The position numbers were made by a program, and so were the translations under genes. Below the pieces are notes generated by a model that was given only the letters and a program-made list of their open reading frames with translations, had not been told where the DNA came from and did not search any database. From Streptomyces canus (GTDB taxonomy: Bacteria; Actinomycetota; Actinomycetes; Streptomycetales; Streptomycetaceae), in NCBI RefSeq assembly GCF_001514145.1, contig NZ_KQ948662.1, forward strand, positions 450,772-514,771: 64,000 bases of DNA. The letters run 5' to 3'. Below, in pieces: positions 16,906-25,458 of the stretch (within the stretch, counting starts at the first letter, position 1; the number at the start of each line of letters is the position of its first letter).

Positions 16906-18492
16906 ATGTCACACCGTCCGTTCCCCGGCCGCCGCAGCGTGCTGCGCGGCACCCTGGCAGCGTCGGCCGCCCTCACCCTGCCCGCCGTGTCCGGAGCCGC
17001 GCCCGCCTTCGCCCTCTCCGGGCGCCCGGGGGCGGGCTGGGGGGTGCAGACGGGAGACGTGACCTCCGACTCCGGCCTGGTGTGGGTGCGTTCCGACCGT
17101 CCGGCCCGGATGATCGTGGAGACGTCCGCGACCGAGTCGTTCCGCACCCCCCGCAGATGGCACGGCCCGCTGCTCGGCGCGGACACCGACTTCACCGGTA
17201 CGACCCGGCTGCGCGGTCTGCCGTCGGGCGAGCAGATCCACTACCGGGTGCTGCTGGCCGACCCGGACGACCCGCGTCGCACCGGCGAGCCGGTCGCCGG
17301 CACCTTCCGCACGGTGTCCTCCAAGCGCCGTGACGGGGTGCGGTTCCTGTGGTCCGGCGACCTTGCCGGGCAGGGCTGGGGCATCAACCCGGACTTCGGC
17401 GGCTACACGATCTACCGGTCGATGGCCGAGCTCGACCCGGACTTCTTCCTGTGCAGCGGCGACAACATCTACGCCGACGGCCCGATCGCGGAGACCGCCG
17501 CCCTGCCCGACGGCAGCACCTGGCGGAACATCACCACCGAGGAGAAGTCCAAGGTCGCCGAGACCCTGGCCGAGTTCCGCGGCAACTTCCGCTACAACCT
17601 CCTGGACCACAACCTCCGAGCCTTCAACGCCCAGGTGCCGTCCGTCATCCAGTGGGACGACCACGAGGTGCGCAACAACTGGTACCCGGGCCAGACGATC
17701 CTCGACTCCGACGCCCGCTACACCGAGAAGAGCGTCGACGTCCTCGCGGGCCGGGCCCGGCGCGCGTTCAGCGAGTACTTCCCGGTCTCCACACTGCGGC
17801 CGGGAGCGCGGGACGGCCGGGTGTACCGGGTGCTGCGCCAGGGTCCGCTGCTCGACGTGTTCGTGCTGGACATGCGCACGTACCGCAACGCCAACTCGCC
17901 CGACGACCAGACCGTGGACCCGCAGGGCATCCTCGGCCGGGAGCAGCTGGAATGGCTCAAGCGGGAGCTGTCGCGGTCGAGGGCGGTGTGGAAGGTGATC
18001 GCCTCCGACATGCCGCTCGGGCTGGTCGTGCCCGACACCACGGAGGGCAGGGCGAACATCGAGGCGGTGGCGCAGGGCGACCCGGGCGCCCCGCTCGGGC
18101 GTGAGCTGCAGATCGCCGAGCTGCTGCGGTACATCAAGCACCGGCGGATCACCGGCACGGTGTGGCTGACCGCCGACGTCCACCACACCTCGGCCCAGCA
18201 CTACCAGCCGTCACGGGCCGCGTTCACCGACTTCGAGCCGTTCTGGGAGTTCGTCTCGGGTCCGCTGAACGCGGGTGCCTTCCCGGCCAGCGCGCTCGAC
18301 GGCACCTTCGGCCCGGAGCGGGTGTTCGTGAAGGCGCCGACCACCTCGAACGTCTCCCCCGCGGGCGGCTACCAGTTCTTCGGCGAGGTCGACATCGACG
18401 GCCACAGCGGCGAGCTGACGGTGCGTCTGCGCGAGCAGGACGGCACGGTGCTGTTCACGCGGGTGCTCCAGCCGGGCCGGGTGGGTCAGTGA
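16906..18492 (+). CDS. phoD: PhoD-like alkaline phosphatase/phosphodiesterase, Tat-exported
   Basis: A 528-residue secreted enzyme. The N-terminus has a twin-arginine signal (GRRSVLRG, then a hydrophobic stretch ending APAFA). It is followed by a PhoD_N beta-sandwich and the metal-dependent phosphatase domain with SGDNIYADG, WDDHEVRNNW and a HHTSAQHY motif. PhoD enzymes bind Fe3+/Ca2+ and release phosphate from mono- and diesters. ATG 16906 has GGAGG at 16894-16898. Pho boxes were not clearly seen upstream. Confidence 0.92.
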   Translation: MSHRPFPGRRSVLRGTLAASAALTLPAVSGAAPAFALSGRPGAGWGVQTGDVTSDSGLVWVRSDRPARMIVETSATESFRTPRRWHGPLLGADTDFTGTTRLRGLPSGEQIHYRVLLADPDDPRRTGEPVAGTFRTVSSKRRDGVRFLWSGDLAGQGWGINPDFGGYTIYRSMAELDPDFFLCSGDNIYADGPIAETAALPDGSTWRNITTEEKSKVAETLAEFRGNFRYNLLDHNLRAFNAQVPSVIQWDDHEVRNNWYPGQTILDSDARYTEKSVDVLAGRARRAFSEYFPVSTLRPGARDGRVYRVLRQGPLLDVFVLDMRTYRNANSPDDQTVDPQGILGREQLEWLKRELSRSRAVWKVIASDMPLGLVVPDTTEGRANIEAVAQGDPGAPLGRELQIAELLRYIKHRRITGTVWLTADVHHTSAQHYQPSRAAFTDFEPFWEFVSGPLNAGAFPASALDGTFGPERVFVKAPTTSNVSPAGGYQFFGEVDIDGHSGELTVRLREQDGTVLFTRVLQPGRVGQ

Positions 18493-18615
18493 CTCCCGCC
18501 GACATCACTCATGACCGAATGGTTGAAAAGGGCACAAAAAAGTGCAGAACCACGCTTTACCGATCAGTCACAATGCGTTCGTGATCACGCAACACCGTTC
18601 CTCCACAGTGGCTGT

Positions 18616-20058
18616 ATGACTCGAGACATGTCAGATGTGACCCGTGCCAAACACGGTCGCCCCGTCCACCACTGGCGGCGCGACGTGATCGAACTCGCGG
18701 CCCTGTTCACGGCCGTCGCGGTCGCCGACACCGTGGCGAACCTGATCGGGCACGGCCCCGACGGTACCGCGCTGCTGGTGATCTCGGCGGTGGCCCTGCT
18801 CGCCACGGCCGGATTCCACACATGGTGGGCACGCCGCCACGGTCACGCACCCCCGACGGGTGATACCGGCACCCGGCCGCTGCCCCAGGGGGAGCAGGCC
18901 GGGCCGTCCGATCAGCCGTCGCGCACCGCGGACCCCGTGGCCGCGGAGAGCACGCTGTGGCGGATGCGCACCACGGTGAAGGACGAACCGGGCTCGCTGG
19001 CCGCCCTCTGCACGGCCCTCGCCACACACCGGGTCGACATCCTCAGCCTGCAGACCCACCCACTGGCCGAGGGCACAGTCGACGAGTTCCTGCTGCGTGC
19101 CCCCGGTGCGCTGGAGGGCTCCGAGATCACCCGGGCCGTCGCGCTGGCCGGCGGCGCCGACACCTGGATCGAGCGGGCCGACACGCACGATCTGGTGGAC
19201 GCCCCGACCCGGGTTCTGGGCCTCGCCACCCGGACCGCCCTGGACGCGGCGGAACTGCCGCTTGCCTTGCGGCAGTTGCTGGGCCGGTGCACGATCCGCT
19301 CCTTGCCGGCCGTTCCGGTGGGAGGCGGTCGCGGCTCGGAGAGTGTGCCCGTGGAAGGAGCTCTGGAGGACACCGTGATGCGGTTGCGGGCGCCGGAAGG
19401 CGGAGTGATCACCGTGGAACGGCCGTATCTGCCCTTCACACCGACGGAGTTCGCCCGGGCCCGGGCCCTGGTCGAGCTGGACGCCCGGCTGGGTCCGCGG
19501 GTGCCGCGCAGCCAGGACGCACTGACGCTGCCGGAGGGCCACGACATCACCGTGCGCCGGGCCGACACCGGGGACCTGGACGCCGCGGTGGCGATGCACG
19601 AGCGGTGCTCGTCGCGGACGTTGACCATGCGCTACCACGGGCCCGTCGGTGACGCCGACCGCTATCTCAACCACCTGCTCAGTCCCCGGTTCGGCCGCAC
19701 CCTCGCCGTACAGACCGCGTCGGGGCGGATCGTGGGGCTCGGACATCTGCTGTGGGACGGCGACGAGACCGAGGTGGCGCTGCTCGTCGAGGACGCGTGG
19801 CAGCGGCGTGGGATCGGCGCGGAGCTGCTGGAACGACTGGTGGCGCTGGCTGTCGAGGCCGGATGCGAGAGCGTGTACGCCGTGACCCAGTCCTCCAACA
19901 CGGGGATGGTCGCCGCGATGCGGGGGCTGGGGCTCCCCCTCGACTACCAGATCGAGGAGGGGACCCTGGTGATCACCGCGCGTATCGCCCCGCAGGGAGA
20001 GCCGGAGCCTGCCATGGGAGTCGGGGAACCGCAGGTCAATACTGCCCCGAGGCCCTGA
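18616..20058 (+). CDS. Membrane-anchored ACT-GNAT acetyltransferase
   Basis: A protein of about 480 residues. Two membrane helices lie at the N-terminus (around IELAALFTAVAVAD and ALLVISAVALLATAG), followed by a linker, an ACT amino-acid-binding domain (VKDEPGSLAALCTAL, VDILSLQTH) and a C-terminal GNAT domain with the acetyl-CoA loop QRRGIGAELLERL. Actinobacterial ACT-GNAT proteins are known as amino-acid-sensing protein acetyltransferases; an added membrane anchor is not the form I know. The start is uncertain (ATG 18616 or 18628, neither with a clear ribosome site). Its last 23 bases overlap the convergent gene. Confidence 0.8.
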   Translation: MTRDMSDVTRAKHGRPVHHWRRDVIELAALFTAVAVADTVANLIGHGPDGTALLVISAVALLATAGFHTWWARRHGHAPPTGDTGTRPLPQGEQAGPSDQPSRTADPVAAESTLWRMRTTVKDEPGSLAALCTALATHRVDILSLQTHPLAEGTVDEFLLRAPGALEGSEITRAVALAGGADTWIERADTHDLVDAPTRVLGLATRTALDAAELPLALRQLLGRCTIRSLPAVPVGGGRGSESVPVEGALEDTVMRLRAPEGGVITVERPYLPFTPTEFARARALVELDARLGPRVPRSQDALTLPEGHDITVRRADTGDLDAAVAMHERCSSRTLTMRYHGPVGDADRYLNHLLSPRFGRTLAVQTASGRIVGLGHLLWDGDETEVALLVEDAWQRRGIGAELLERLVALAVEAGCESVYAVTQSSNTGMVAAMRGLGLPLDYQIEEGTLVITARIAPQGEPEPAMGVGEPQVNTAPRP

Positions 20059-21214
20059 CCGGGCGTTCCAGCGCGGTGTCCAGATCCGCCCACAGGTCGT
20101 CGACGTCCTCCAGGCCCACCGACAGACGCAGCAATCGGTCACTCACGCCCGCACCCCTGCGGTCCACCGCGTCCACGATGCGGTGGCTGATCGACGCCGG
20201 GTGCTGGATGAGGGTGTCCACACTGCCCAGGCTCACCGCCGGGGTGATCAGGCGAACCCGCCCGATCACCTCGTGCGGGTCGCCGTCGACCTCGAAGGCG
20301 ATCATCGCGCCGCCGATGCGCGGGTAGTGGACGCGGGTGACGCGGGGATCGGCCGCCAGGCGGCCGGCGAGTTCGGCCGCGTTCGCGGAGGCCGCCCGCA
20401 CCCGTACGGGAAGAGTCGCGAGACCTCGCAGCAGCAGGTAGCCGGCGAGGGGGTGCAGGACGCCGCCCGTGGCGAAGCGGACCTGCCGCAGGTGCCCGGC
20501 GAACTCCTCGTCGCAGGCCACCACGCCCGCCATCACGTCCCCGTGGCCGCCGAGGTACTTGGTGGCGCTGTGCAGCACCAGGCGGGCGCCCTGTTCGGCG
20601 GGGCGCTGGAGCACGGGCGTGGCGAAGGTGTTGTCCGCGAGGAGGGGCACGGAGCCGCAGGAGTGGGCCAGGGCCCGCAGGTCGATCTCGGCGAGGGTGG
20701 GGTTGGCCGGGGACTCGACCAGGACCAGGCCCGTCTCCGGGCGCAGGGCGTCGGCGACCCCCGCCGGATCGGTCCAGGTGACCTCCGTGCCGAGGAGTCC
20801 CGCGGTCAGGAGGTGGTCGCTGCAGCCGTACAGGGGGCGTACGGCGACGACGTGGCGCAGGCCCAGGGAGGCCCGTACGAGAAGGACGGCCGTGAGCGCG
20901 GCCATGCCGCTGGCGAAGGCGACCGCGGTCTCGGTCTTCTCCAGCCGGGCCAGGGCGGTCTCGAAGCGGGCGACGGTGGGGTTGCCGAGGCGTCCGTACA
21001 CGGGCGGGCCGTCCGGCTCGGCACCGGTCGCCGCGAAGGCGTCGATGCGGGCGGCCTCGCCGCGGCTGTCGTAGGACGGGTAGGTCGTCGACAGGTCGAT
21101 GGGCGGGGCGTGCAGTCCCTGCCGGGCGAGGTCGTCGCGGCCGGCGTGGACGGCCTCGGTGGCCAGTGCTCTGAGCGGCGTACGAGAGGCGGTGGCGGTG
21201 CGCGCTGAGTCCAT
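20036..21214 (-). CDS. Trans-sulfuration PLP enzyme (cystathionine lyase/synthase family)
   Basis: A 392-residue Cys/Met-metabolism enzyme. The PLP Lys lies in SATKYLGGHGD, and the substrate and cofactor regions YGRLGNPTV, ASGMAALTAV and DNTFATPVLQRP are all present. It could be a cystathionine gamma-lyase, gamma-synthase or methionine gamma-lyase; sequence alone does not decide. ATG 21214 is used, with ATG 21232 possible. It is divergent from an Lrp regulator 60 bases away, which probably controls it. Confidence 0.88.
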   Translation of the reverse strand: MDSARTATASRTPLRALATEAVHAGRDDLARQGLHAPPIDLSTTYPSYDSRGEAARIDAFAATGAEPDGPPVYGRLGNPTVARFETALARLEKTETAVAFASGMAALTAVLLVRASLGLRHVVAVRPLYGCSDHLLTAGLLGTEVTWTDPAGVADALRPETGLVLVESPANPTLAEIDLRALAHSCGSVPLLADNTFATPVLQRPAEQGARLVLHSATKYLGGHGDVMAGVVACDEEFAGHLRQVRFATGGVLHPLAGYLLLRGLATLPVRVRAASANAAELAGRLAADPRVTRVHYPRIGGAMIAFEVDGDPHEVIGRVRLITPAVSLGSVDTLIQHPASISHRIVDAVDRRGAGVSDRLLRLSVGLEDVDDLWADLDTALERPVRASGQY

Positions 21215-21274
21215 GCCCGCAAGAGTGAACATCGACCGGCGTTCTCGGGCCGAACCCCGTGCTACGTTCGGCCG

Positions 21275-21769
21275 ATGGCCGAATCTGTCGTACTGGACCC
21301 GGTGGACCTGCATCTGCTGCGGCTGTTGCAGAACGACGCCCGGACCACCTACCGCGACCTCGCCGCGCAGGTCGGTGTCGCGCCGTCGACCTGTCTGGAC
21401 CGGGTGACCCGGCTGCGCCGCTCGGGCGTCATCCTGGGTCATCAGCTGCGGCTGGACCCGGGGAAGCTGGGCCGGGGCCTCGAGGCGCTGCTGTCGGTGC
21501 AGGTCAGGCCGCATCGGCGGGAGCTGGTGGGACCGTTCGTTGAGCGCATCAGGGCACTGCCCGAGTCGCGGACCGTCTTCCATCTGACCGGCCCCGACGA
21601 CTATCTCGTGCATGTGGCCGTGGCGGACATGACGGATCTGCAGCGGCTGGTGCTGGACGAGTTCACGTCCCGGCGTGAGGTGGCCCGGGTGGAGACCCGG
21701 TTGATCTTCCAGCAGTGGGAGTGCGGACCCCTCCTGCCGCCTGCCACGCCGACAGCGGAATCGGGGTGA
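21275..21769 (+). CDS. Lrp/AsnC-family regulator
   Basis: A 164-residue regulator. The N-terminal helix-turn-helix reads LDRVTRLRRSGVILGHQ, and the C-terminal ligand-binding (RAM) domain includes FHLTGPDDYLVHVAV. It is divergent from the trans-sulfuration enzyme gene, the usual partner of such local Lrp proteins, and probably senses an amino acid made or broken down by it. Confidence 0.92.
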   Translation: MAESVVLDPVDLHLLRLLQNDARTTYRDLAAQVGVAPSTCLDRVTRLRRSGVILGHQLRLDPGKLGRGLEALLSVQVRPHRRELVGPFVERIRALPESRTVFHLTGPDDYLVHVAVADMTDLQRLVLDEFTSRREVARVETRLIFQQWECGPLLPPATPTAESG

Positions 21770-21802
21770 CTCCCACGAGGTCCCCGTATGAGGATGGACC
21801 GC

Positions 21803-23494
21803 ATGTCTGAGACTCAGAGCCCGCTGCCCCGTCAGGTCGCCGACGCCTACGTCGACGAGCTCATCGCCCTCGATCCGATCACCGGCACCTACCTGGGTGT
21901 GAAAGCGAGTTCCAGCAAGCTTCCCGATACCTCGCCGGCGGGCCAGGAAGCGCTCGCGGAGCTCCAGCGGGCCACGCTCGCGAAGCTCGACGAGGCCGAG
22001 CGGCAGCCCGGCGCGGACAGCGACATCGAGCGCCGGTGCGGCCGGCTGCTGCGGGAGCGCCTGACGGCCGAACTCGCCGTGCACGAGGCAGACGAGGGTC
22101 TGCGCGCGGTCGGCAACATGGCCACGCCGGCCCACTCGGTCCGCGAGGTCTTCTCCGTCACCCCGACGGAGACGGAGGAGGACTGGGCGGCGATCGCGGA
22201 GCGGCTGCGAAAGGTACCGGCCGCGTACGCGGGGTACCGCGAGTCCCTCGCGCTCGGTCTGGAGCGCAAGCTGTACGCGGCGCCGCGTCCGACCGCCACC
22301 TTCGTCGAGCAGCTCACCGAGTGGGCGGACACCGACGGCAACGGCCGGGGCTGGTTCGAGGACTTCGTCGCGGCGGGCCCCGAGGCGCTGCGCGCGGAGC
22401 TGGACGAGGCCGCCCGCGCCGCGACCGCCTCCGTGGTGGAGCTGCGCGACTGGATGCGGGACGTGTACGCGCCGACCATCGAGGGCGCCTCGAACACGGT
22501 GGGCCGGGAGCGGTACGCCCGCTGGGCACGCTACTTCAACGGCACGGACCTCGACCTGGACGAGGCCTACGCGTACGGCTGGTCCGAGTACCACCGGCTG
22601 CTCACCGAGATGAAGCAGGAAGCCGAGAAGATCCTTCCCGGCGCCGGGACGCCCTGGGTGGCGCTCGCCCACCTCGACGAGCACGGCAAGCACATCGAGG
22701 GTGTCGACGAGGTCCGCGACTGGCTCCAGGGCCTGATGGACCAGGCGATCGACTCGCTCGACGGCACCCACTTCGAACTCGCCGAGCGGGTGCGGAAGGT
22801 GGAGTCCTGCATCGCCCCGCCCGGTGGTGCGGCGGCGCCGTACTACACGCCCCCGTCGGAGGACTTCTCGCGTCCCGGCCGCACCTGGCTGCCGACCATG
22901 GGCCAGACCCGTTTCCCGGTCTACGACCTCGTCTCCACCTGGTACCACGAGGGCGTCCCCGGCCATCACCTCCAGCTCGCCCAGTGGGCCCATGTCGCGG
23001 AGAACCTCTCCCGCTACCAGGCGGCGGTGGGCGGGGTCAGCGCCAACGCCGAGGGCTGGGCGCTGTACGCGGAGCGGCTGATGGACGAACTGGGCTTCCT
23101 CACGGACCCGGAGCAGCGGCTCGGCTATCTCGACGCGCAGATGATGCGGGCCGCCCGCGTCATCGTCGACATCGGCATGCATCTGGAGCTGGAGATCCCG
23201 GCGGACTCCCCCTTCCACCCGGGCGAGCGCTGGACCCCCGAGCTGGCGCAGGAGTTCTTCGGCGCGCACAGCAGCCGTCCGGCGGACTTCGTGGAGAGCG
23301 AGCTGACCCGCTATCTCACGATCCCCGGCCAGGCGATCGGCTACAAGCTCGGCGAGCGGGCCTGGCTGCTGGGCAGGGCGAAGGCCCGCGAACGGCACGG
23401 CGACGCCTTCGACCTGAAGGCCTGGCACATGGCGGCACTGTCGCAGGGTTCGTTGGGGCTGGACGACCTGGTGGACGAACTGGCGCGGCTCTGA
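21803..23494 (+). CDS. DUF885 family putative metallopeptidase
   Basis: A protein of about 563 residues of the DUF885 family. The HEGVPGHH motif near residue 375 is the likely zinc site, and NAEGWALYAE follows as in the family. No signal peptide. Two starts are plausible: ATG 21803 with GAGGA eight bases upstream, giving the common N-terminus MSETQSPLPRQVADAY, or ATG 21788 with a weaker ribosome site. Peptidase activity is inferred from the motif. Confidence 0.9.
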   Translation: MSETQSPLPRQVADAYVDELIALDPITGTYLGVKASSSKLPDTSPAGQEALAELQRATLAKLDEAERQPGADSDIERRCGRLLRERLTAELAVHEADEGLRAVGNMATPAHSVREVFSVTPTETEEDWAAIAERLRKVPAAYAGYRESLALGLERKLYAAPRPTATFVEQLTEWADTDGNGRGWFEDFVAAGPEALRAELDEAARAATASVVELRDWMRDVYAPTIEGASNTVGRERYARWARYFNGTDLDLDEAYAYGWSEYHRLLTEMKQEAEKILPGAGTPWVALAHLDEHGKHIEGVDEVRDWLQGLMDQAIDSLDGTHFELAERVRKVESCIAPPGGAAAPYYTPPSEDFSRPGRTWLPTMGQTRFPVYDLVSTWYHEGVPGHHLQLAQWAHVAENLSRYQAAVGGVSANAEGWALYAERLMDELGFLTDPEQRLGYLDAQMMRAARVIVDIGMHLELEIPADSPFHPGERWTPELAQEFFGAHSSRPADFVESELTRYLTIPGQAIGYKLGERAWLLGRAKARERHGDAFDLKAWHMAALSQGSLGLDDLVDELARL

Positions 23495-23506
23495 CGCTCG
23501 GGATCA

Positions 23507-23543
23507 GGTGACCGACTCGAACCCATGGTCCGGGTCGGTCACC
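23507..23543. terminator. Stem-loop between convergent genes
   Basis: GGTGACCGAC (23507-23516) pairs perfectly with GTCGGTCACC (23534-23543). It lies between the DUF885 gene and the convergent Imm21 gene, so a bidirectional terminator is likely. Confidence 0.7.
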
Positions 23544-23587
23544 GGCCGCAGCCGTTCACCCGCCGGCGTCGCGCACGTGAACGGCCC

Positions 23588-24103
23588 TCAGTCCGGGAGC
23601 CGGCGCAGCTGGACGAGTCCCAGCCAGGTCTCCGGTCCGGGCCGTACGTTGGCGGCGCGTACCGCATACCGGCCTGGGGCGAGCGAGACCTTCAAGTGGT
23701 CGGTGTTCACGGAGTCGTTGCCGGGCCAGGCCGCGTCGAAGAGGACGACCGGGCCGGGCACCGACCACTTCACCTCGTCCTCCCAGGCGGCCGTGGCGAG
23801 CGCGGCGGGGACTTCGGCGAGGAGTTCGTCCTCGGAGTCGGCGGCGCACCACCGTACGAAAGTGCCGTGGTCGGGGAGGTAGGAGGTCGAGGCGGGCTCG
23901 TCCCCGAGGACCAGGGCCGCGGCATCGCCGACCGGCAACAGGCCCACGAAGCCGTCCACTTCACAGGCCCGGTCGTAGTCGGAGGCCGTCTCGTCGCCGT
24001 CGGCGCCCGCCCAGAACGGCAGCACCGTCTCCGGCACCGCTATGAGCGGGCCGCCGCCCGACTCCACCCACTCCACCGTGCCCGGCTCCGCGTATCGCAC
24101 CAT
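23588..24103 (-). CDS. Imm21 family immunity-like protein
   Basis: A 171-residue acidic protein with the Imm21 hallmark WVESGGGPLIAVPE at residues 12-25 and a DYDRACEVDG segment. Imm21 proteins are predicted immunity proteins of polymorphic toxin systems. No toxin is beside it, so it may be an orphan immunity gene. The start at 24103 is chosen because the family match begins at MVRYAEPG. Confidence 0.8.
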   Translation of the reverse strand: MVRYAEPGTVEWVESGGGPLIAVPETVLPFWAGADGDETASDYDRACEVDGFVGLLPVGDAAALVLGDEPASTSYLPDHGTFVRWCAADSEDELLAEVPAALATAAWEDEVKWSVPGPVVLFDAAWPGNDSVNTDHLKVSLAPGRYAVRAANVRPGPETWLGLVQLRRLPD

Positions 24104-24429
24104 GCGCCAGAACCTACACGCACAGGAACCCCAGGGTTGCACCTGCACAGGAACCGTTCTCATGGACTGAGCAGGAGTGAGCCCGCTCAGCCGCACGTCC
24201 CGAACGGTCTTGGGCGGGCCAGGCCCCTACACGACCTGGCCATATGGCTACGCCCATAGGCGACGGGGAGGCCCTGAACCATCGCTCTGGTGGAGCAGGG
24301 GCCCGCACGCTGACGCCGTACCCGGCGTCCCAGGTCGCACGATTGCGTCAACCCGGACGGCCCAGAGCGCCGCAAGCCGGGAAGCCGGCCATCACACGAT
24401 CGTGCATGCCCCACCACAGTCGCCAGGAC
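24104..24429. other. Non-coding gap
   Basis: These 326 bases lie between two minus-strand genes. Short frames exist on both strands, but none has a ribosome site, family resemblance or the third-position GC bias of a real gene. I see no clear promoter or hairpin. Confidence 0.5.
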
Positions 24430-24915
24430 TCAGCAGCCGCAGTCCTCCAAGCCGGCCGGGGCGGTCAACGGGTCGGCGGTGCGCCGCTCGTGGCCCTGCC
24501 AGGTCTCGAACTCGAAGCCCTCGCGCACCCAGTACTCGAAGCCGCCGAGCATCTCCTTGACCTGGTAGCCGAGTTCGGCGAGGGCGAGCGCGGCGCGGGT
24601 GGCGCCGTTGCAGCCCGGCCCCCAGCAGTACGTCACGACGGGCACGGACCTGTCGAGGAGTTGTCCGGCCTGCCCGGGGATGAGGGCGGTGGGCAGGTGG
24701 ACCGCGCCCGGGACATGTCCCTGGTCCCAGGCGTCGGTGGAGCGGGAGTCGAGGACGACGAAGCCGGGGTCGCCATCGGCGGCGAGCGCGGCGGCGACGT
24801 CGGACACGTCGGCGTGGAAGACGAGACTGGCGCGGAAGTGGGCGGCGGCCTCGGCCGGGGAGGCGGGGGCCACGCGCAGAACCGGGTTCAGGGTGAGCGA
24901 GTCGGTTGTCGTCAT
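24430..24915 (-). CDS. Rhodanese-like sulfurtransferase
   Basis: A 161-residue single-domain rhodanese. The active-site loop is YCWGPGCNGATRAA, with the catalytic Cys and a second nearby Cys, and the C-terminus ends DCGC, a possible extra metal or thiol site. It is divergent from an Lrp regulator across 94 bases that contain repeated GGAATTCC-like motifs. Likely role in sulfur transfer or amino-acid-linked thiol chemistry. Confidence 0.88.
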   Translation of the reverse strand: MTTTDSLTLNPVLRVAPASPAEAAAHFRASLVFHADVSDVAAALAADGDPGFVVLDSRSTDAWDQGHVPGAVHLPTALIPGQAGQLLDRSVPVVTYCWGPGCNGATRAALALAELGYQVKEMLGGFEYWVREGFEFETWQGHERRTADPLTAPAGLEDCGC

Positions 24916-24951
24916 GGCCAGAAATCTACGATGGGCGATCGACTACCTGAA

Positions 24952-25006
24952 GGGGAATTCCACGGCATCCATCTTGCTCGGCCGGGGATTCCCCTGGTAT
25001 TCCTCG
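24952..25006. promoter_or_regulatory. Repeated GGGGATTCC-type sites in Lrp/rhodanese divergent region
   Basis: GGGGAATTCC (24952-24961), the near-palindrome GGGGATTCCCC (24984-24994) and GGTATTCC just after form three related dyads, with about 32 and 12 bases between their starts. They lie in the 94 bases between the divergent genes and are good candidates for binding of the adjacent Lrp protein. Confidence 0.5.
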
Positions 25007-25009
25007 GGT

Positions 25010-25456
25010 ATGACCGCGTATTCCCCGGACGACACCGACTGGCGCATCCTCGACGTCCTCCAGCGGGAGGGCCGGGCCAGTTTCACCGAGCTCGCCCGTG
25101 CCGTGTCGATGTCCGCGAGCGCGGTCACCGAGCGGGTGCGGCGGCTGGAGGAGGCGGGGGTCATCCAGGGGTACGCCGCGGTCGTCGACCCCGACCGGCT
25201 GGGCCTGCCGATCCTGGCGTTCGTCCGCCTGCGGTACCCCAACGGCAACTACAAGCCCTTCCACGACCTGGTCGCCGTGACGCCCGAGATCCTGGAGGCG
25301 CACCACGTGACCGGCGACGACTGCTTCGTCATCAAGGTGGCCGCCCGCTCGATGCGTCACCTGGAGGAGGTGTCGGGCAGGATCGGCACGCTGGGCTCGG
25401 TGACCACGAGCGTCGTCTACTCCTCCCCGCTCCCCCGGCGGCCCCTGGGGCGCTGA
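25010..25456 (+). CDS. Lrp/AsnC-family regulator
   Basis: A 148-residue regulator with helix-turn-helix MSASAVTERVRRLEEAGVIQGY and a RAM ligand domain (AHHVTGDDCFVIKVAA). ATG 25010 fits the usual N-terminus. Divergent from the rhodanese gene, which it probably regulates. It converges on sbcC with two bases between stops. Confidence 0.93.
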   Translation: MTAYSPDDTDWRILDVLQREGRASFTELARAVSMSASAVTERVRRLEEAGVIQGYAAVVDPDRLGLPILAFVRLRYPNGNYKPFHDLVAVTPEILEAHHVTGDDCFVIKVAARSMRHLEEVSGRIGTLGSVTTSVVYSSPLPRRPLGR

Positions 25457-25458
25457 CC

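Noticed and set aside
21215..23428. Long minus-strand frame running into the trans-sulfuration gene
   Set aside because: It is antisense to the Lrp and DUF885 genes; only the part from 21214 down matches a protein family.
23507..23543. A tRNA gene, because of GACTCGAACCC-like sequence
   Set aside because: The rest of a cloverleaf is absent; the sequence is a simple stem-loop between convergent genes.
24187..24417. A 76-codon minus-strand frame upstream of the Imm21 gene
   Set aside because: No ribosome site, poor codon bias, no recognisable motif.
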